Made by a program: the position numbers and the translations under genes | Assembly: GCA_934465535.1 (NCBI GenBank) | Contig: CAKSKV010000002.1 | Coordinates: 1 to 64,000, forward strand | Direction: 5' to 3' | From: an uncultured Clostridia bacterium | Lineage (GTDB): Bacteria; Bacillota; Clostridia; Christensenellales; QALW01 | Length of the DNA: 64,000 bases | The notes under the pieces: generated by a model | Seen by the model: the letters and a program-made list of their open reading frames with translations, nothing else | Database searches by the model: none | Told to the model about the DNA's origin: nothing | Shown: positions 15,130-23,487 of the stretch, in pieces | How positions within the stretch are numbered: position 1 is the stretch's first letter | How the letters are laid out: every line of letters begins with the position of its first letter

Positions 15130-17462
15130 TCTTTTCCTTCGTCCCCTTCCGGCAGCCGCAAGGGCTCGTTTATATCCTCATTATCCGGCAAAATCCGCTC
15201 CTCACTGCTCTGCGTTTCCTGCCCGGCGTTTTGTGCGTCGGCATGTTCCTTTTCCTTAAGCTCGCGGTTATCCTCCAGCGCCTTTTTCAGATCGGGATAT
15301 TCAATTCTGCTGTGATGCACGCCGCTGAGCGCCTGAGTGAATTCCGCAGCCAGCTTGCGAAGCTCCAGCATAGAAATATCACATTCGTCAAACTGTCCGT
15401 CGCTGATGCGGTCGTTGAGTATCTGGTTTATCTTTTCTCTAACACATTCCGGCGATTTATCCGGCAGCGAACGCACCGCGGCCTCCGCGCTGTCGGCAAG
15501 CATTATGATGGCCGCCTCCTTGCTGCGGGGCTTGGGGCCGGGATACATATAGTCCGCACGGTTGACATCGTCAAACATCTCCAAGGCCTTGGCGTAGAAA
15601 TACCCCACAAGCGTGGTGCCGTGATGCTCAAGTATTATATCGCATATTTCCTTGGGCAGCTTGTACTTCTGTGCAAGCTCATACCCTTCCGTCGGGTGCA
15701 TTCTTATGATTGCGGCACTTTCCGCAGGCAGCAGCATGGAGTGGTAGCTTTTCAGCTTTTCATCCTGATTTTCCGTGTACGCCTCCGGCGCCGCCAGCTT
15801 GCCCACATCGTGATAATACGCTCCGGCGCGGGCAAGCATCATATCCGCGCCGATAGCCTGCGCACCGCTTTCGGCAAGGTTTGCCACCACGATACTGTGA
15901 TGATGCGTGCCGGGCGCTTCAATTGCCAGCCTGCGCAAAAGGGGCTGGTTGGGGTTTGTTATCTCCAGCAGCTTGGTGGGCGTAAGCACATCAAACACCG
16001 CCTCCCAAACAGGAAGCGTGCCCACGCACAGCACCGCGCTTATAACCCCCGCCAGAGCCGGCCAAAGCGCACTTAAAAGCACGGTTTTTATCTCGCTTGA
16101 GAACACCAGACCTATAAACACGCTGGTAAGCCCGCCCGTTGCCCCTATAACAAGCCCGGAGAGCATTATGCGCATGCGGTGCATGGGCTTTTTGCAAAGA
16201 TAAACCGCCGCCGTGCCCGCTATTAAGGAAACAATAAGCGTGCTTACGCCCTGACTCTGCGCCGCCTCGCCGGAGGTCGCAATAACCCCCAGCAGCACGG
16301 AGAGCGCCATATTGCTTACAAGCGCCACCCGGGGCTTAAGCAGCACTGCCACAAGCACGGTGCATATTGCAATTTGCGCAAGCCCCGGCTGATACGGGTA
16401 TATAAGCGCGGAATACAGCACGGAAAGCACTGTGAGTATTGCCAGCATCAGCACCTTTTTAGGCGTTTGTATCATTTTGGGCTCGTATACGACAATATAA
16501 AAGCCCAGTATCAGCAGCACGGTAAGGGTAAGCAGCGCAACGCCGAGATACAGCTTTATATCCACATTGTCATTTTCCAGCATGCCCAGCTGCTCCAGCA
16601 TTGCCACATGCGCCTGAGTTACCAAGTCTCCGCTGCGCACTATTGTCTGCCCTTGCTTATAAAGATAACTGCCTTGGCTCACCTCCGCTGCCGCCGCCAG
16701 CTTGGCTTCGTCAGTAGCGGTTTCATCCAGAGAATAATTCGCCACAAGCTCTTTTTCCAGTATGCGCTTTGCCACTGTTTTTATTTCCGCACTTACCGTG
16801 GAATACTCATTGTTAAGCGCCGCAGCTATGGCGTTTCTCTCACCTATCAGCTCTTCCTCGCTTAAGCCCGATGTCATTATGCTGTTTATCCTTGTTTTGA
16901 TAAAGGCCGCTACGCTTTCAATATCCTGCTGGTTTGTATTTATTATCACCAGCATTTCCTCCGCGCTGCAGGATATATTCAGATTGCCTATCAGCATATT
17001 TATAAACGCACTGGGAAACTGATGCTGCTCCGCCGTGCTGCCCGGATTTTCCTTAAGCCAGTCGTTGCGCTGCGCAATGGCCTGAGCACGCGCATCCTCC
17101 ACCTTGGCAAAATCGTCCGTAACGGCGTTTATTACGCTTACGCGCTTCTCATCGTCAATGCGGTATATGGCGCTGACCGAGTCCCGCGCCGCCTTGCACG
17201 CCGCCTCGTAGCTGACCTGATCCATGACATCCTTGGTAGCCGTTATTGTGCTTCTGGACACTTCGCCCGGCTCCACACGGTATTTCTGAGGTGCAACAGC
17301 GTCCAGCATTATCATAAGCACCGCCGCATAGCACAGCACTCCGCTTATAATGCACAGCAGACGGTTGTTTCGCTCCCTCCTTGCGCGCTGTCCCGGAGTC
17401 TGCGCCTCCTGCATGCGCTGTGCGCGCCTTTTTATGCGTTCGTTTACCGCTTCCTTTTTCAT
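15126..17462 (-). CDS. pgpH: 7TM-HD c-di-AMP phosphodiesterase PgpH
   Basis: 778 residues from the ATG at 17462 (GGAGG ribosome site); an upstream ATG at 17513 is less well placed. There is one N-terminal helix (~35-55), a large extracytoplasmic domain (~60-290), seven membrane helices (~295-480) and a cytoplasmic HD domain with HHHSIVVANL near 525 and YYHDVGK near 555. This is the 7TM-HD architecture of PgpH, which hydrolyses c-di-AMP to pApA. The C-terminal ~50 residues are charged and probably disordered. It lies between phoH (72-base gap) and ybeY (4-base overlap). Together with darA it indicates c-di-AMP signalling. Confidence 0.93.
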   Translation of the reverse strand: MKKEAVNERIKRRAQRMQEAQTPGQRARRERNNRLLCIISGVLCYAAVLMIMLDAVAPQKYRVEPGEVSRSTITATKDVMDQVSYEAACKAARDSVSAIYRIDDEKRVSVINAVTDDFAKVEDARAQAIAQRNDWLKENPGSTAEQHQFPSAFINMLIGNLNISCSAEEMLVIINTNQQDIESVAAFIKTRINSIMTSGLSEEELIGERNAIAAALNNEYSTVSAEIKTVAKRILEKELVANYSLDETATDEAKLAAAAEVSQGSYLYKQGQTIVRSGDLVTQAHVAMLEQLGMLENDNVDIKLYLGVALLTLTVLLILGFYIVVYEPKMIQTPKKVLMLAILTVLSVLYSALIYPYQPGLAQIAICTVLVAVLLKPRVALVSNMALSVLLGVIATSGEAAQSQGVSTLIVSLIAGTAAVYLCKKPMHRMRIMLSGLVIGATGGLTSVFIGLVFSSEIKTVLLSALWPALAGVISAVLCVGTLPVWEAVFDVLTPTKLLEITNPNQPLLRRLAIEAPGTHHHSIVVANLAESGAQAIGADMMLARAGAYYHDVGKLAAPEAYTENQDEKLKSYHSMLLPAESAAIIRMHPTEGYELAQKYKLPKEICDIILEHHGTTLVGYFYAKALEMFDDVNRADYMYPGPKPRSKEAAIIMLADSAEAAVRSLPDKSPECVREKINQILNDRISDGQFDECDISMLELRKLAAEFTQALSGVHHSRIEYPDLKKALEDNRELKEKEHADAQNAGQETQSSEERILPDNEDINEPLRLPEGDEGKE

Positions 17463-17534
17463 AGCACCGCCTCCGCTCTGTCCGTGTTTTTGTTCATTTT
17501 CCGTCTGCCGCACCGCCGACGCGGCCGCCCGAAT

Positions 17535-18503
17535 TTACTGCTTTTCATGTTTTTCAAAGCTCTCGTAGGCCTTGATGATGCTTTGCACCAGTTCATGGCG
17601 CACCACATCCTTGTGAGAAAAACGGCAAACGGCGATATCCTTTACGCCCTCCAGTATGTTTACGGCGCGCTTAAGCCCGCTAACCTTTCCCGGCGGCAGG
17701 TCTATCTGCGTAAGGTCGCCCGTAACCACCGCCTTTGAGCCCTCGCCCAGACGGGTTAAAAACATTTTCATCTGCTCGTTCGTGGTGTTCTGCGCCTCAT
17801 CCAGAATAATATACGCATCCGACAGCGTGCGTCCGCGCATGTATGCAAGGGGCGCCACCTCTATTACCCCGCGCTCGGCAAGGCGCGCATAGGCCTCCGG
17901 CCCCATCATTTCGTATATTGCGTCGTAAAGCGGGCGAAGGTACGGATCCACCTTATGCTGAAGATCGCCCGGAAGAAACCCCAGCTTCTCCCCCGCCTCC
18001 ACGGCCGGCCGGGTAAGCACTATACGGGATACCTCCTTATTTTTGAAGGCCATGACCGCCATTGCCATTGCAAGATATGTTTTGCCCGTTCCCGCAGGGC
18101 CTACTCCGAAAACCACGGTATTGTTCTTCATTGCGTTTACATAGCGGCTTTGCCCCAATGTTTTTGCCCTTATCTGCTTTCCGCGATAGGTTATTGCCAC
18201 AACATCGCTCATTATTTCGTCAATAAGCTCATCCCTGCCCTCGGCAGCAAGCTCAATGGCATAGCGTATGCGCGTTTTGTCAATTCTCTCGCGCCGCGCA
18301 AGCAGCAGCATAAGGCGCCGCACTACGGTTTGCGCCACCTCCGCCTGCTCCTGCTGACCGGTAATGCATATGCTGCCCCCCTGCATGGATATGCGCACTC
18401 CCGTTTCGTCCTCAATAACGCGCACATTCTCATCCCGCTGCCCGAAAAGCTCTGCAAGCATATCCGGGTTTTCAATTTCTATTGTGAGCTTTACCTCATC
18501 CAT
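17535..18503 (-). CDS. phoH: PhoH-like ATPase
   Basis: 322 residues. An N-terminal KH-like stretch (~1-60) precedes the ATPase core with Walker A GVGPAGTGKTY near 132-142 and Walker B AYIILDEAQNTT near 233-244, plus the RGRTLSDAY motif. PhoH family proteins are P-loop ATPases related to helicases and linked to RNA metabolism; the exact reaction is unresolved. It is the first gene of phoH-pgpH-ybeY. The gene is separated from the downstream-facing lipoprotein gene by the hairpin at 18678-18708. Confidence 0.93.
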   Translation of the reverse strand: MDEVKLTIEIENPDMLAELFGQRDENVRVIEDETGVRISMQGGSICITGQQEQAEVAQTVVRRLMLLLARRERIDKTRIRYAIELAAEGRDELIDEIMSDVVAITYRGKQIRAKTLGQSRYVNAMKNNTVVFGVGPAGTGKTYLAMAMAVMAFKNKEVSRIVLTRPAVEAGEKLGFLPGDLQHKVDPYLRPLYDAIYEMMGPEAYARLAERGVIEVAPLAYMRGRTLSDAYIILDEAQNTTNEQMKMFLTRLGEGSKAVVTGDLTQIDLPPGKVSGLKRAVNILEGVKDIAVCRFSHKDVVRHELVQSIIKAYESFEKHEKQ

Positions 18504-18677
18504 AATACGCTCCGCGTGTTTTAATTTATTTTATCCTCATGCTCTCCTGCCGCACCGCTGCGCGCAAAAAGCATACCGGCACTCTGCTTTTAATAGAATA
18601 GCACAAATCCGGGGAAAAAACAACACCCATTGTCTGCTCCGGGGGAATATATTTTTCCCGTTAAAGAGGCATATACA

Positions 18678-18708
18678 ACAAAAAAGCCTGCTTTCGCAGG
18701 CTTTTTTT
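18678..18708 (-). terminator. Terminator after the solute-binding lipoprotein gene
   Basis: AAAAAGCCTGC pairs with GCAGGCTTTTT around a TTTC loop; symmetrical and U-tract bearing on both strands. It lies 17 bases beyond the lipoprotein stop and upstream of phoH. Confidence 0.88.
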
Positions 18709-18724
18709 CAGCTTTTATTGCAGA

Positions 18725-20245
18725 TTACTTACCGGCAATCAGATCAGCGATAGCGGTATTAAGCGCATCCTTATTGGCAGCGAAATCTCTCTCGGGAGTG
18801 CTTTCGCCCTCAACCCACTTGCGCAGGCCGGCGCCGATAGTTCCGCTCAGAGACGGGCCGTCATTAGCCTGAAGAGTCCAGTAAGCCATGTAGGCGGGAT
18901 AGTATGTCTTGGAGGGAGCCGTCTTCAGAACTTCAATGGACTGATCGTCCTTGCAGTACTGGGTAAGATCTTTAGCCAGCATCTCGGCAGCATCAACGCT
19001 GTCGGGCTTGCAGTACGGACGCATATAAATGCTCAGGCACTGTACCACACCGGCCATGTTGCTGTGTCCCTTCATTACGCCGTAAGGAGTGGACCAGTTG
19101 TTGTCGGAGCGGTAGTCGGTAGCATCGGGTCCCTTCGGGGGAAGAACGATACCGTACTTGAGCTTCTCCATCTGATACATAGCGGTATTGCGCTTGGAAG
19201 CACCGGAGGATACGCGGTTCATGTAGGTAAGCAGAAGAGCGACCTTTCCGCTTCTGAACAGCTGCGCCTCATCCTGAGACTCATACTGCTCGGTAAGAAC
19301 GGACTTGTCATTCTTGCACATATCGATAAAGAAGTTGATGGCATTGAGAGCAGCGGTGGAATCCGCGGTGAACTGCTGTACGCCGGAAGCATCGGCAGTA
19401 AGAAGGTTGCCGTTGTTGGCAGCGATAAGGGACAGCATGCTCATGGAGTTCTGGCTTATGCAGGTGCCGTACACGCCGTTATCGGCATCGGTGCAGGCAG
19501 CGGCAATGGTCTTGAACTGATCAAAGGTCCACTCACCCTTGTTGAACATCTCATAGATGGCGGTGTCCTCATAGCCGTTCTTTGCCAGGATCTCTTTGTT
19601 GAAGAAGCAAACCTGGTTTGTAGCAATGGCGTCATAGCCTATCTGCTGGGGGAACACGACATAAAGCTTACCGTTGAAGGTGCCCATATTTGCAGCGCCT
19701 TCGGTATTCCAGTAGTCGGTATTAGTAAAGTCGGCATACTGGGAATATTCGTTAAGGTCGGCAAAATAGGTGCCCAGAGGCGCAGCGCCGTAGGTAAGGC
19801 TGAAGGGAATGGCGAAGGGTCCGCCCATGTGGACGATGTCCGCAGTGGGTTCGCCGGCAGCGGCAGGAGCCAGCATTTCCTCAAGCCAGCCGGCCTGGTT
19901 GCTGCAGGGAATCCAGGTAACGGTTACGCCGAACTGCTTCTGGAATGCTGTCCACATGGTGTTGAGCTCCTTGGCATGATCGCGGGCAGTTTCGTCTCCG
20001 TTTACCCATTCGTTCTCTTCCGTGTTTGCATACAGGAATACCTTATAGGTATCTCCCGCCTTCATAACAATCTGTTCCGGAAGATCAGTGTACGTATATT
20101 CGTCGCTGCTGGGCCCCGGTGTGGTGTTGCCGCCGCCCGGAGTGGGTGTGGCTTCGCCCGTCTGCTCAGGCTGGCACGCTGCAAAGAGCGCCACCGTCAT
20201 AAGCAGACACAGAGCAACGACAAGATACTTCTTGACGTTTTTCAT
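18725..20245 (-). CDS. Extracellular solute-binding lipoprotein (ABC type)
   Basis: 506 residues from the ATG at 20245, with an AGGAGG ribosome site. The signal is of lipoprotein type (hydrophobic ~6-20, LFAAC lipobox at Cys23), followed by a Pro/Thr/Gly linker (~25-45) and a long two-lobe periplasmic-binding fold with many aromatic residues, typical of family-1 (oligosaccharide-type) binding proteins. It would sit on the outer membrane leaflet and deliver a sugar or similar solute to an ABC permease. No permease or ATPase gene is adjacent, so it is an orphan; its partner must be elsewhere. A similar N-terminus is encoded at 1-95. An alternative ATG at 20278 would put extra charged residues before the signal. 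Confidence 0.85.
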   Translation of the reverse strand: MKNVKKYLVVALCLLMTVALFAACQPEQTGEATPTPGGGNTTPGPSSDEYTYTDLPEQIVMKAGDTYKVFLYANTEENEWVNGDETARDHAKELNTMWTAFQKQFGVTVTWIPCSNQAGWLEEMLAPAAAGEPTADIVHMGGPFAIPFSLTYGAAPLGTYFADLNEYSQYADFTNTDYWNTEGAANMGTFNGKLYVVFPQQIGYDAIATNQVCFFNKEILAKNGYEDTAIYEMFNKGEWTFDQFKTIAAACTDADNGVYGTCISQNSMSMLSLIAANNGNLLTADASGVQQFTADSTAALNAINFFIDMCKNDKSVLTEQYESQDEAQLFRSGKVALLLTYMNRVSSGASKRNTAMYQMEKLKYGIVLPPKGPDATDYRSDNNWSTPYGVMKGHSNMAGVVQCLSIYMRPYCKPDSVDAAEMLAKDLTQYCKDDQSIEVLKTAPSKTYYPAYMAYWTLQANDGPSLSGTIGAGLRKWVEGESTPERDFAANKDALNTAIADLIAGK

Positions 20246-20287
20246 AAATAAAAACCTCCTCATAATTCCGATTTTCATCGTTCTGCT

Positions 20288-20296
20288 ATTATAGCA
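20288..20296 (-). promoter_or_regulatory. Extended -10 promoter of the solute-binding lipoprotein
   Basis: Reads TGCTATAAT on the minus strand, identical to the element ahead of the lipoprotein at 1-95. Confidence 0.5.
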
Positions 20297-20540
20297 TATT
20301 GCAAAATCAAATTAAAGAGACTTTTCTAACGAATATAGCATTATTTATTAGCACATAATTAACTATTTGCTTCTTATAAATTCAATTTTCACTGTTTTCA
20401 CAGCTGCTTCACCTTCACGCCGGCACCTCTGAGCGGGCTTTGTCCCGGAAGAGACATATGAGGAAACATATGCTTATATCTTATAGATATATTCCATATA
20501 TATAAAAAGCCGTTTATGGTGACAAAATGTCATTTTATTG

Positions 20541-20569
20541 TTGACAATACAGCGACAAGATGCTATTCT
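20541..20569 (+). promoter_or_regulatory. Promoter of the XRE regulator with spacer motif
   Basis: Perfect TTGACA (20541-20546), 17-base spacer, TATTCT (20564-20569). The spacer contains ACAGCGACAA (20549-20558), which recurs inverted in the next promoter (21058-21067). A TGACA/TGTCA repeat stands just upstream. Confidence 0.7.
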
Positions 20570-20631
20570 ATCCATGTAAAACAAGTATACTTTTCCCAAA
20601 ATGCAGGCTTAATTTTTCATGAGGTGATAAT

Positions 20632-20940
20632 ATGTTTCCCCAGCGTCTGAAGGAATGCCGCAAAGCGCGCGGTCTGTCGCTCCGGGAGCTTGCCTCCGTT
20701 TTTAATATGAGCTATACCACCTTTTCCAAATATGAAAGCGGCACACGGCAGCCCACTCCCGATCTTATTCTGGCTCTTGCGCGATATTTCGGCGTAACCA
20801 CCGATTATCTGCTGGGTGCAAGCCCGGACCCCGGCGGTCAGCTGCTTGCGGTGCAGTACGACCCGTCACTGCCCGAGCCGGCCGTAGCGGAGCTGGAAAG
20901 CTATATCGAATATCTTAAAAGCAAATACTGTAAAGGCTGA
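20632..20940 (+). CDS. XRE family helix-turn-helix regulator
   Basis: 102 residues. An N-terminal Cro/C1-type HTH (residues ~4-60) is clear: LKECRKARGLSLRELASVF, then the recognition helix MSYTTFSKYESGTRQPTPDLILALARYFGVTTDYLLG. The C-terminal 40 residues are short and unassigned. The GAGGTGAT ribosome site precedes the ATG. The promoter contains repeated GACAA-type motifs where an autorepressor could bind. The same motif occurs in the promoter of the small unknown gene downstream, so I infer that this protein controls both. It is followed by a terminator. Confidence 0.88.
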   Translation: MFPQRLKECRKARGLSLRELASVFNMSYTTFSKYESGTRQPTPDLILALARYFGVTTDYLLGASPDPGGQLLAVQYDPSLPEPAVAELESYIEYLKSKYCKG

Positions 20941-20941
20941 C

Positions 20942-20974
20942 CCCTGCGCTCCTCCCGGCGCAGGGTATTTTTTA
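20942..20974 (+). terminator. Rho-independent terminator after the XRE gene
   Basis: CCCTGCGC pairs with GCGCAGGG, followed by TATTTTTTAT. Confidence 0.85.
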
Positions 20975-21049
20975 TACCCTAACGCCTCCTTCGTCAATAG
21001 TAACGATTTTTTTCGTAATAAAATTTACATTTTATACCAAATTCCGTCT

Positions 21050-21077
21050 TGCAAAATTTGTCGCTGTTTGATATAGT
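21050..21077 (+). promoter_or_regulatory. Promoter of the small unknown gene
   Basis: TTGCAA, 16-base spacer, TATAGT preceded by TGA (extended -10). TTGTCGCTGT (21058-21067) in the spacer is the exact inverted copy of the motif in the XRE promoter spacer. About 140 bases of leader follow, with an 8-base hairpin (CGCAGCAC/GTGCTGCG, 21149-21169). Confidence 0.5.
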
Positions 21078-21219
21078 AATAATACATCGGAGGCGGTTCC
21101 CAAGCGCACTCAAGCGTCATAAAATATTCTAAAGGCGCAAAATCCGCCCGCAGCACAAGCGGTGCTGCGCTGCGCAAAAATTCGGAAAATTTGTACGAAC
21201 GGAGGTTTCAAACAGCGAG

Positions 21220-21507
21220 ATGATCCCGACAAAGCTTCAGGAGGCAGCTGACAACTTTGGTGTTTTGATGGCAGCGGAAGCGCTGCCCAAGGGTATTACC
21301 GGTATACTGCTGAGCCGCCCGGGCGGATATGTATCGGTAGTTTCGTCTGCGCTGGATTCAAAGGCCCGGCTTACGGCTCACGCCGTAAACATCGGTCGAT
21401 GCGCAGCCCGCTTAAGCGGAGTCTGCGCGCGGGAATGGACACATTCGCTGCTTTGCGCCTGCGGGCTTACGCAAGCATATCAGGTAACGGATGTATCGCC
21501 GCTTTGA
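21220..21507 (+). CDS. Hypothetical 95-residue protein
   Basis: I do not recognise this protein. The reading frame has codon use like its neighbours and lies behind its own candidate promoter. A GGAGG at 21201-21205 is 14 bases from the ATG, longer than usual, and no other in-frame start exists nearby. The product is moderately hydrophobic in the middle, with five cysteines in its second half. It has no clear signal peptide or membrane helix. The last 28 bases overlap the convergent DUF1003 gene. Its promoter shares a motif with that of the XRE regulator, which suggests a regulated accessory function. It could also be a spurious frame. Confidence 0.45.
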   Translation: MIPTKLQEAADNFGVLMAAEALPKGITGILLSRPGGYVSVVSSALDSKARLTAHAVNIGRCAARLSGVCAREWTHSLLCACGLTQAYQVTDVSPL

Positions 21508-22004
21508 GTTTTTTTCCGCGTATTCTCTCCGTCCGGCTTTTTTTCAAGCTCGCTTTGCTTGGCCGCTATGGCATTTACCCTGTTGTATATTTCCTGTATC
21601 ATTATTTCTGTTTTCAGGTTAACTCTGTAATCGTTTTCCGCCCGTCTGCGGTCCTTTTCCTCCTGACGGTTTTGGCTCATCATTATAAGGGGGGCCTGAA
21701 TTGCCGCCACGCAGGAAAGGGCAAGATTAAGAAGAATAAACGGATACGGATCAAAGGCTCCGGCGGCCATAAGGACATTGATTGTCATCCATAAGATCAA
21801 TACCCCGGTAAAGGAAAATATAAACGCCCAGCTGCCGGCAAAGCGCGCAATTGCATCTGCGGCGCGCTGCCCCGCCGTATACTTTTGATTTTCGGGGTTT
21901 TCCGACACCTTGCTTTGCGCCAGCAGCTCAAGCACTTCCTCATCCGTCATATCGTGCCGCACTTCCTTAAGCACTTCTTTTATCAGTTTTCTGTTTTCCT
22001 TCAT
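21480..22004 (-). CDS. DUF1003 domain membrane protein
   Basis: 174 residues. An acidic N-terminal segment (~1-55) precedes two membrane helices (~58-80 and ~90-110) with the family signature GSWAFIFSFTGVLILWM and FILLNLALSCVAAIQAPLIMMSQNRQ. A basic QEEKDRRRAENDY segment follows and the C-terminus is a charged cytoplasmic tail. DUF1003 proteins are widespread small membrane proteins with no established function. The start ATG at 22004 gives the full family length. The 3' end overlaps the convergent small gene at 21220-21507 by 28 bases. Confidence 0.9.
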   Translation of the reverse strand: MKENRKLIKEVLKEVRHDMTDEEVLELLAQSKVSENPENQKYTAGQRAADAIARFAGSWAFIFSFTGVLILWMTINVLMAAGAFDPYPFILLNLALSCVAAIQAPLIMMSQNRQEEKDRRRAENDYRVNLKTEIMIQEIYNRVNAIAAKQSELEKKPDGENTRKKTQSGDTSVT

Positions 22005-22340
22005 GTTATTCGCTCCTTATCAATATTCGTAAACCGTTTCAGTAATAAATAAAACGGCCGGCTTTAACGAAAAAATATACATATTTGTAATATTTATGTG
22101 CAGTAAGTCCCGTTGTTTTAATTATATACTGTCCGTTATCCTGCGTCAAGACCGGTGGAAAAACCTTTTTTGCCGTTTGCACCGATTTTATATTTTTACC
22201 TGCCGCGTTATATTGACAAAATCACATGCCTTAAGTAAAATAGCTTTGGGAGATTTTTGATTTTATATTTTTCATATTCCGCTTTACGGCGCGCGCCTGC
22301 GATGCAAACGGCATAAAGCGGGTCAACGGAAAGGAAGTTT
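22005..22340. other. Divergent intergenic region, DUF1003 / HAD
   Basis: 336 AT-rich bases. The right part has the HAD promoter (22213-22241). The left part presumably drives the DUF1003 gene but I cannot pick a convincing box. No coding capacity is seen. Confidence 0.5.
22213..22241 (+). promoter_or_regulatory. Promoter of the second HAD-IIA gene
   Basis: Perfect TTGACA, 17-base spacer, TAAAAT; about 100 bases upstream of the start codon. Confidence 0.65.
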
Positions 22341-23129
22341 ATGCAGCAATACGATCTTTCACAGCTTCAGGCCAAAAAGGGCTTTATATGCGATATGGAC
22401 GGTGTTATCTATCACGGCAACCGTCTGCTGGACGGCGTACACGATTTTGTAAGCTGGCTTCAGAGAGAAAACAAAAAATATCTGTTTTTGACCAATTCCT
22501 CGGAAAAAACGCCGCGGGAGCTGCGTCAGAAGCTCAAGCGCATGGATCTTGATGTGGATGAATCGCACTTTTACACAAGCGCTTTGGCCACGGCTGCCTT
22601 TCTTAAGCAGCAGGCTCCGCACGCCCGTGCCTATGTTATAGGCGATGCCGGGCTGATAAACGCGCTGTACGATGCCGATATAACCATTGACGATGTTTCC
22701 CCGCACTATGTAATAATAGGAGAAACGCGCAACTATAATTACGATGCCATTCTGAAGGCGGTAAAGCTGGTAAACAAGGGAGCAAAGCTGATAGCCACCA
22801 ACTCCGATATGACTGCGCCCTCCGAGGACGGCATTATTCCGGCCTGCCGCGCTTTGGTTGCGCCCATTGAGCTTGCTACCGGCAAAACCGCCTATTATCT
22901 GGGCAAACCCAATCCTTTGATGATGCGCACCGGAATATCACTGCTGGGATGCAGCAGCAGCGATGCCGCGATAGTGGGAGACCGCATGGATACCGATATA
23001 ATTTCCGGTATCGAATCGGAAATAGATACCGTTTTGGTGCTTTCCGGCGTAAGCACGATGCAGACCCCCGACCTTTTCCCCTACCGCCCCAAATATATAC
23101 TGGGCGGCGTGGGCGACATATGCAGATAA
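22341..23129 (+). CDS. HAD-IIA family hydrolase (NagD-like)
   Basis: 262 residues. HAD motifs: CDMDGVIYHG near residue 17, FLTNSSEKT near 50, the catalytic lysine in LGKPNPLMM near 191, and IVGDRMDTDI near 214. The cap of type IIA marks it as a NagD/AraL-type phosphatase acting on small phosphates in the cytoplasm. It resembles the gene at 13646-14437 in length and motif order but differs widely in sequence, so the two are distinct paralogues, not a recent duplication. The AAAGGAAG ribosome site precedes the ATG, and a terminator follows at once. Confidence 0.88.
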   Translation: MQQYDLSQLQAKKGFICDMDGVIYHGNRLLDGVHDFVSWLQRENKKYLFLTNSSEKTPRELRQKLKRMDLDVDESHFYTSALATAAFLKQQAPHARAYVIGDAGLINALYDADITIDDVSPHYVIIGETRNYNYDAILKAVKLVNKGAKLIATNSDMTAPSEDGIIPACRALVAPIELATGKTAYYLGKPNPLMMRTGISLLGCSSSDAAIVGDRMDTDIISGIESEIDTVLVLSGVSTMQTPDLFPYRPKYILGGVGDICR

Positions 23130-23487
23130 CCGCGACCCGCCCGCAAGGGCGGGTATTTTTGTTTTGAAGGCTGACTTAAGAAGCAGCGCACCCGCCGCGC
23201 ATACGGTATTGCCTTCCTTTAACCGCTGTTTTTTAACGCACGGGAGCAAAACGGCACCGCAAAAACGCCTTCGTGATGCAAAAAAGGGCAAAAATCACGG
23301 TTTGTGCAATTTGATACTGGAATTTGTGCGGAAAGTATTGTATAATTACAGAACCGCCGCAAAGACAGCATGAGCCGTCAGGCGCGCAAAGCATGTATTT
23401 TGTGCTTTATACGCCGTATCCGCAAAGGCAGTTTGCGCAGGCGAACAATAAAAACGCCCCGTTTTTAATGGGCAAGCGAGGACAATA
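23130..23487. other. Intergenic region before rbgA
   Basis: 358 bases with the HAD terminator at its left end (23135-23166). A TATAAT at 23341-23346 is the only promoter-like element for the long plus-strand run that follows, and it lacks a clear -35 box. No gene is seen. Confidence 0.45.
23135..23166 (+). terminator. Rho-independent terminator after the second HAD gene
   Basis: ACCCGCCC and GGGCGGGT pair around a GCAA loop and are followed by ATTTTTGTTTT. Confidence 0.9.

Larger units (their letters stand above)
20246..20631. other. Divergent intergenic region, lipoprotein / XRE regulator
   Basis: 386 AT-rich bases carrying the extended -10 of the lipoprotein gene (20288-20296) and the XRE promoter (20541-20569). 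A TGACA-AAA-TGTCA inverted repeat (20520-20532) lies just upstream of the latter. I see no gene in it. Confidence 0.6.
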
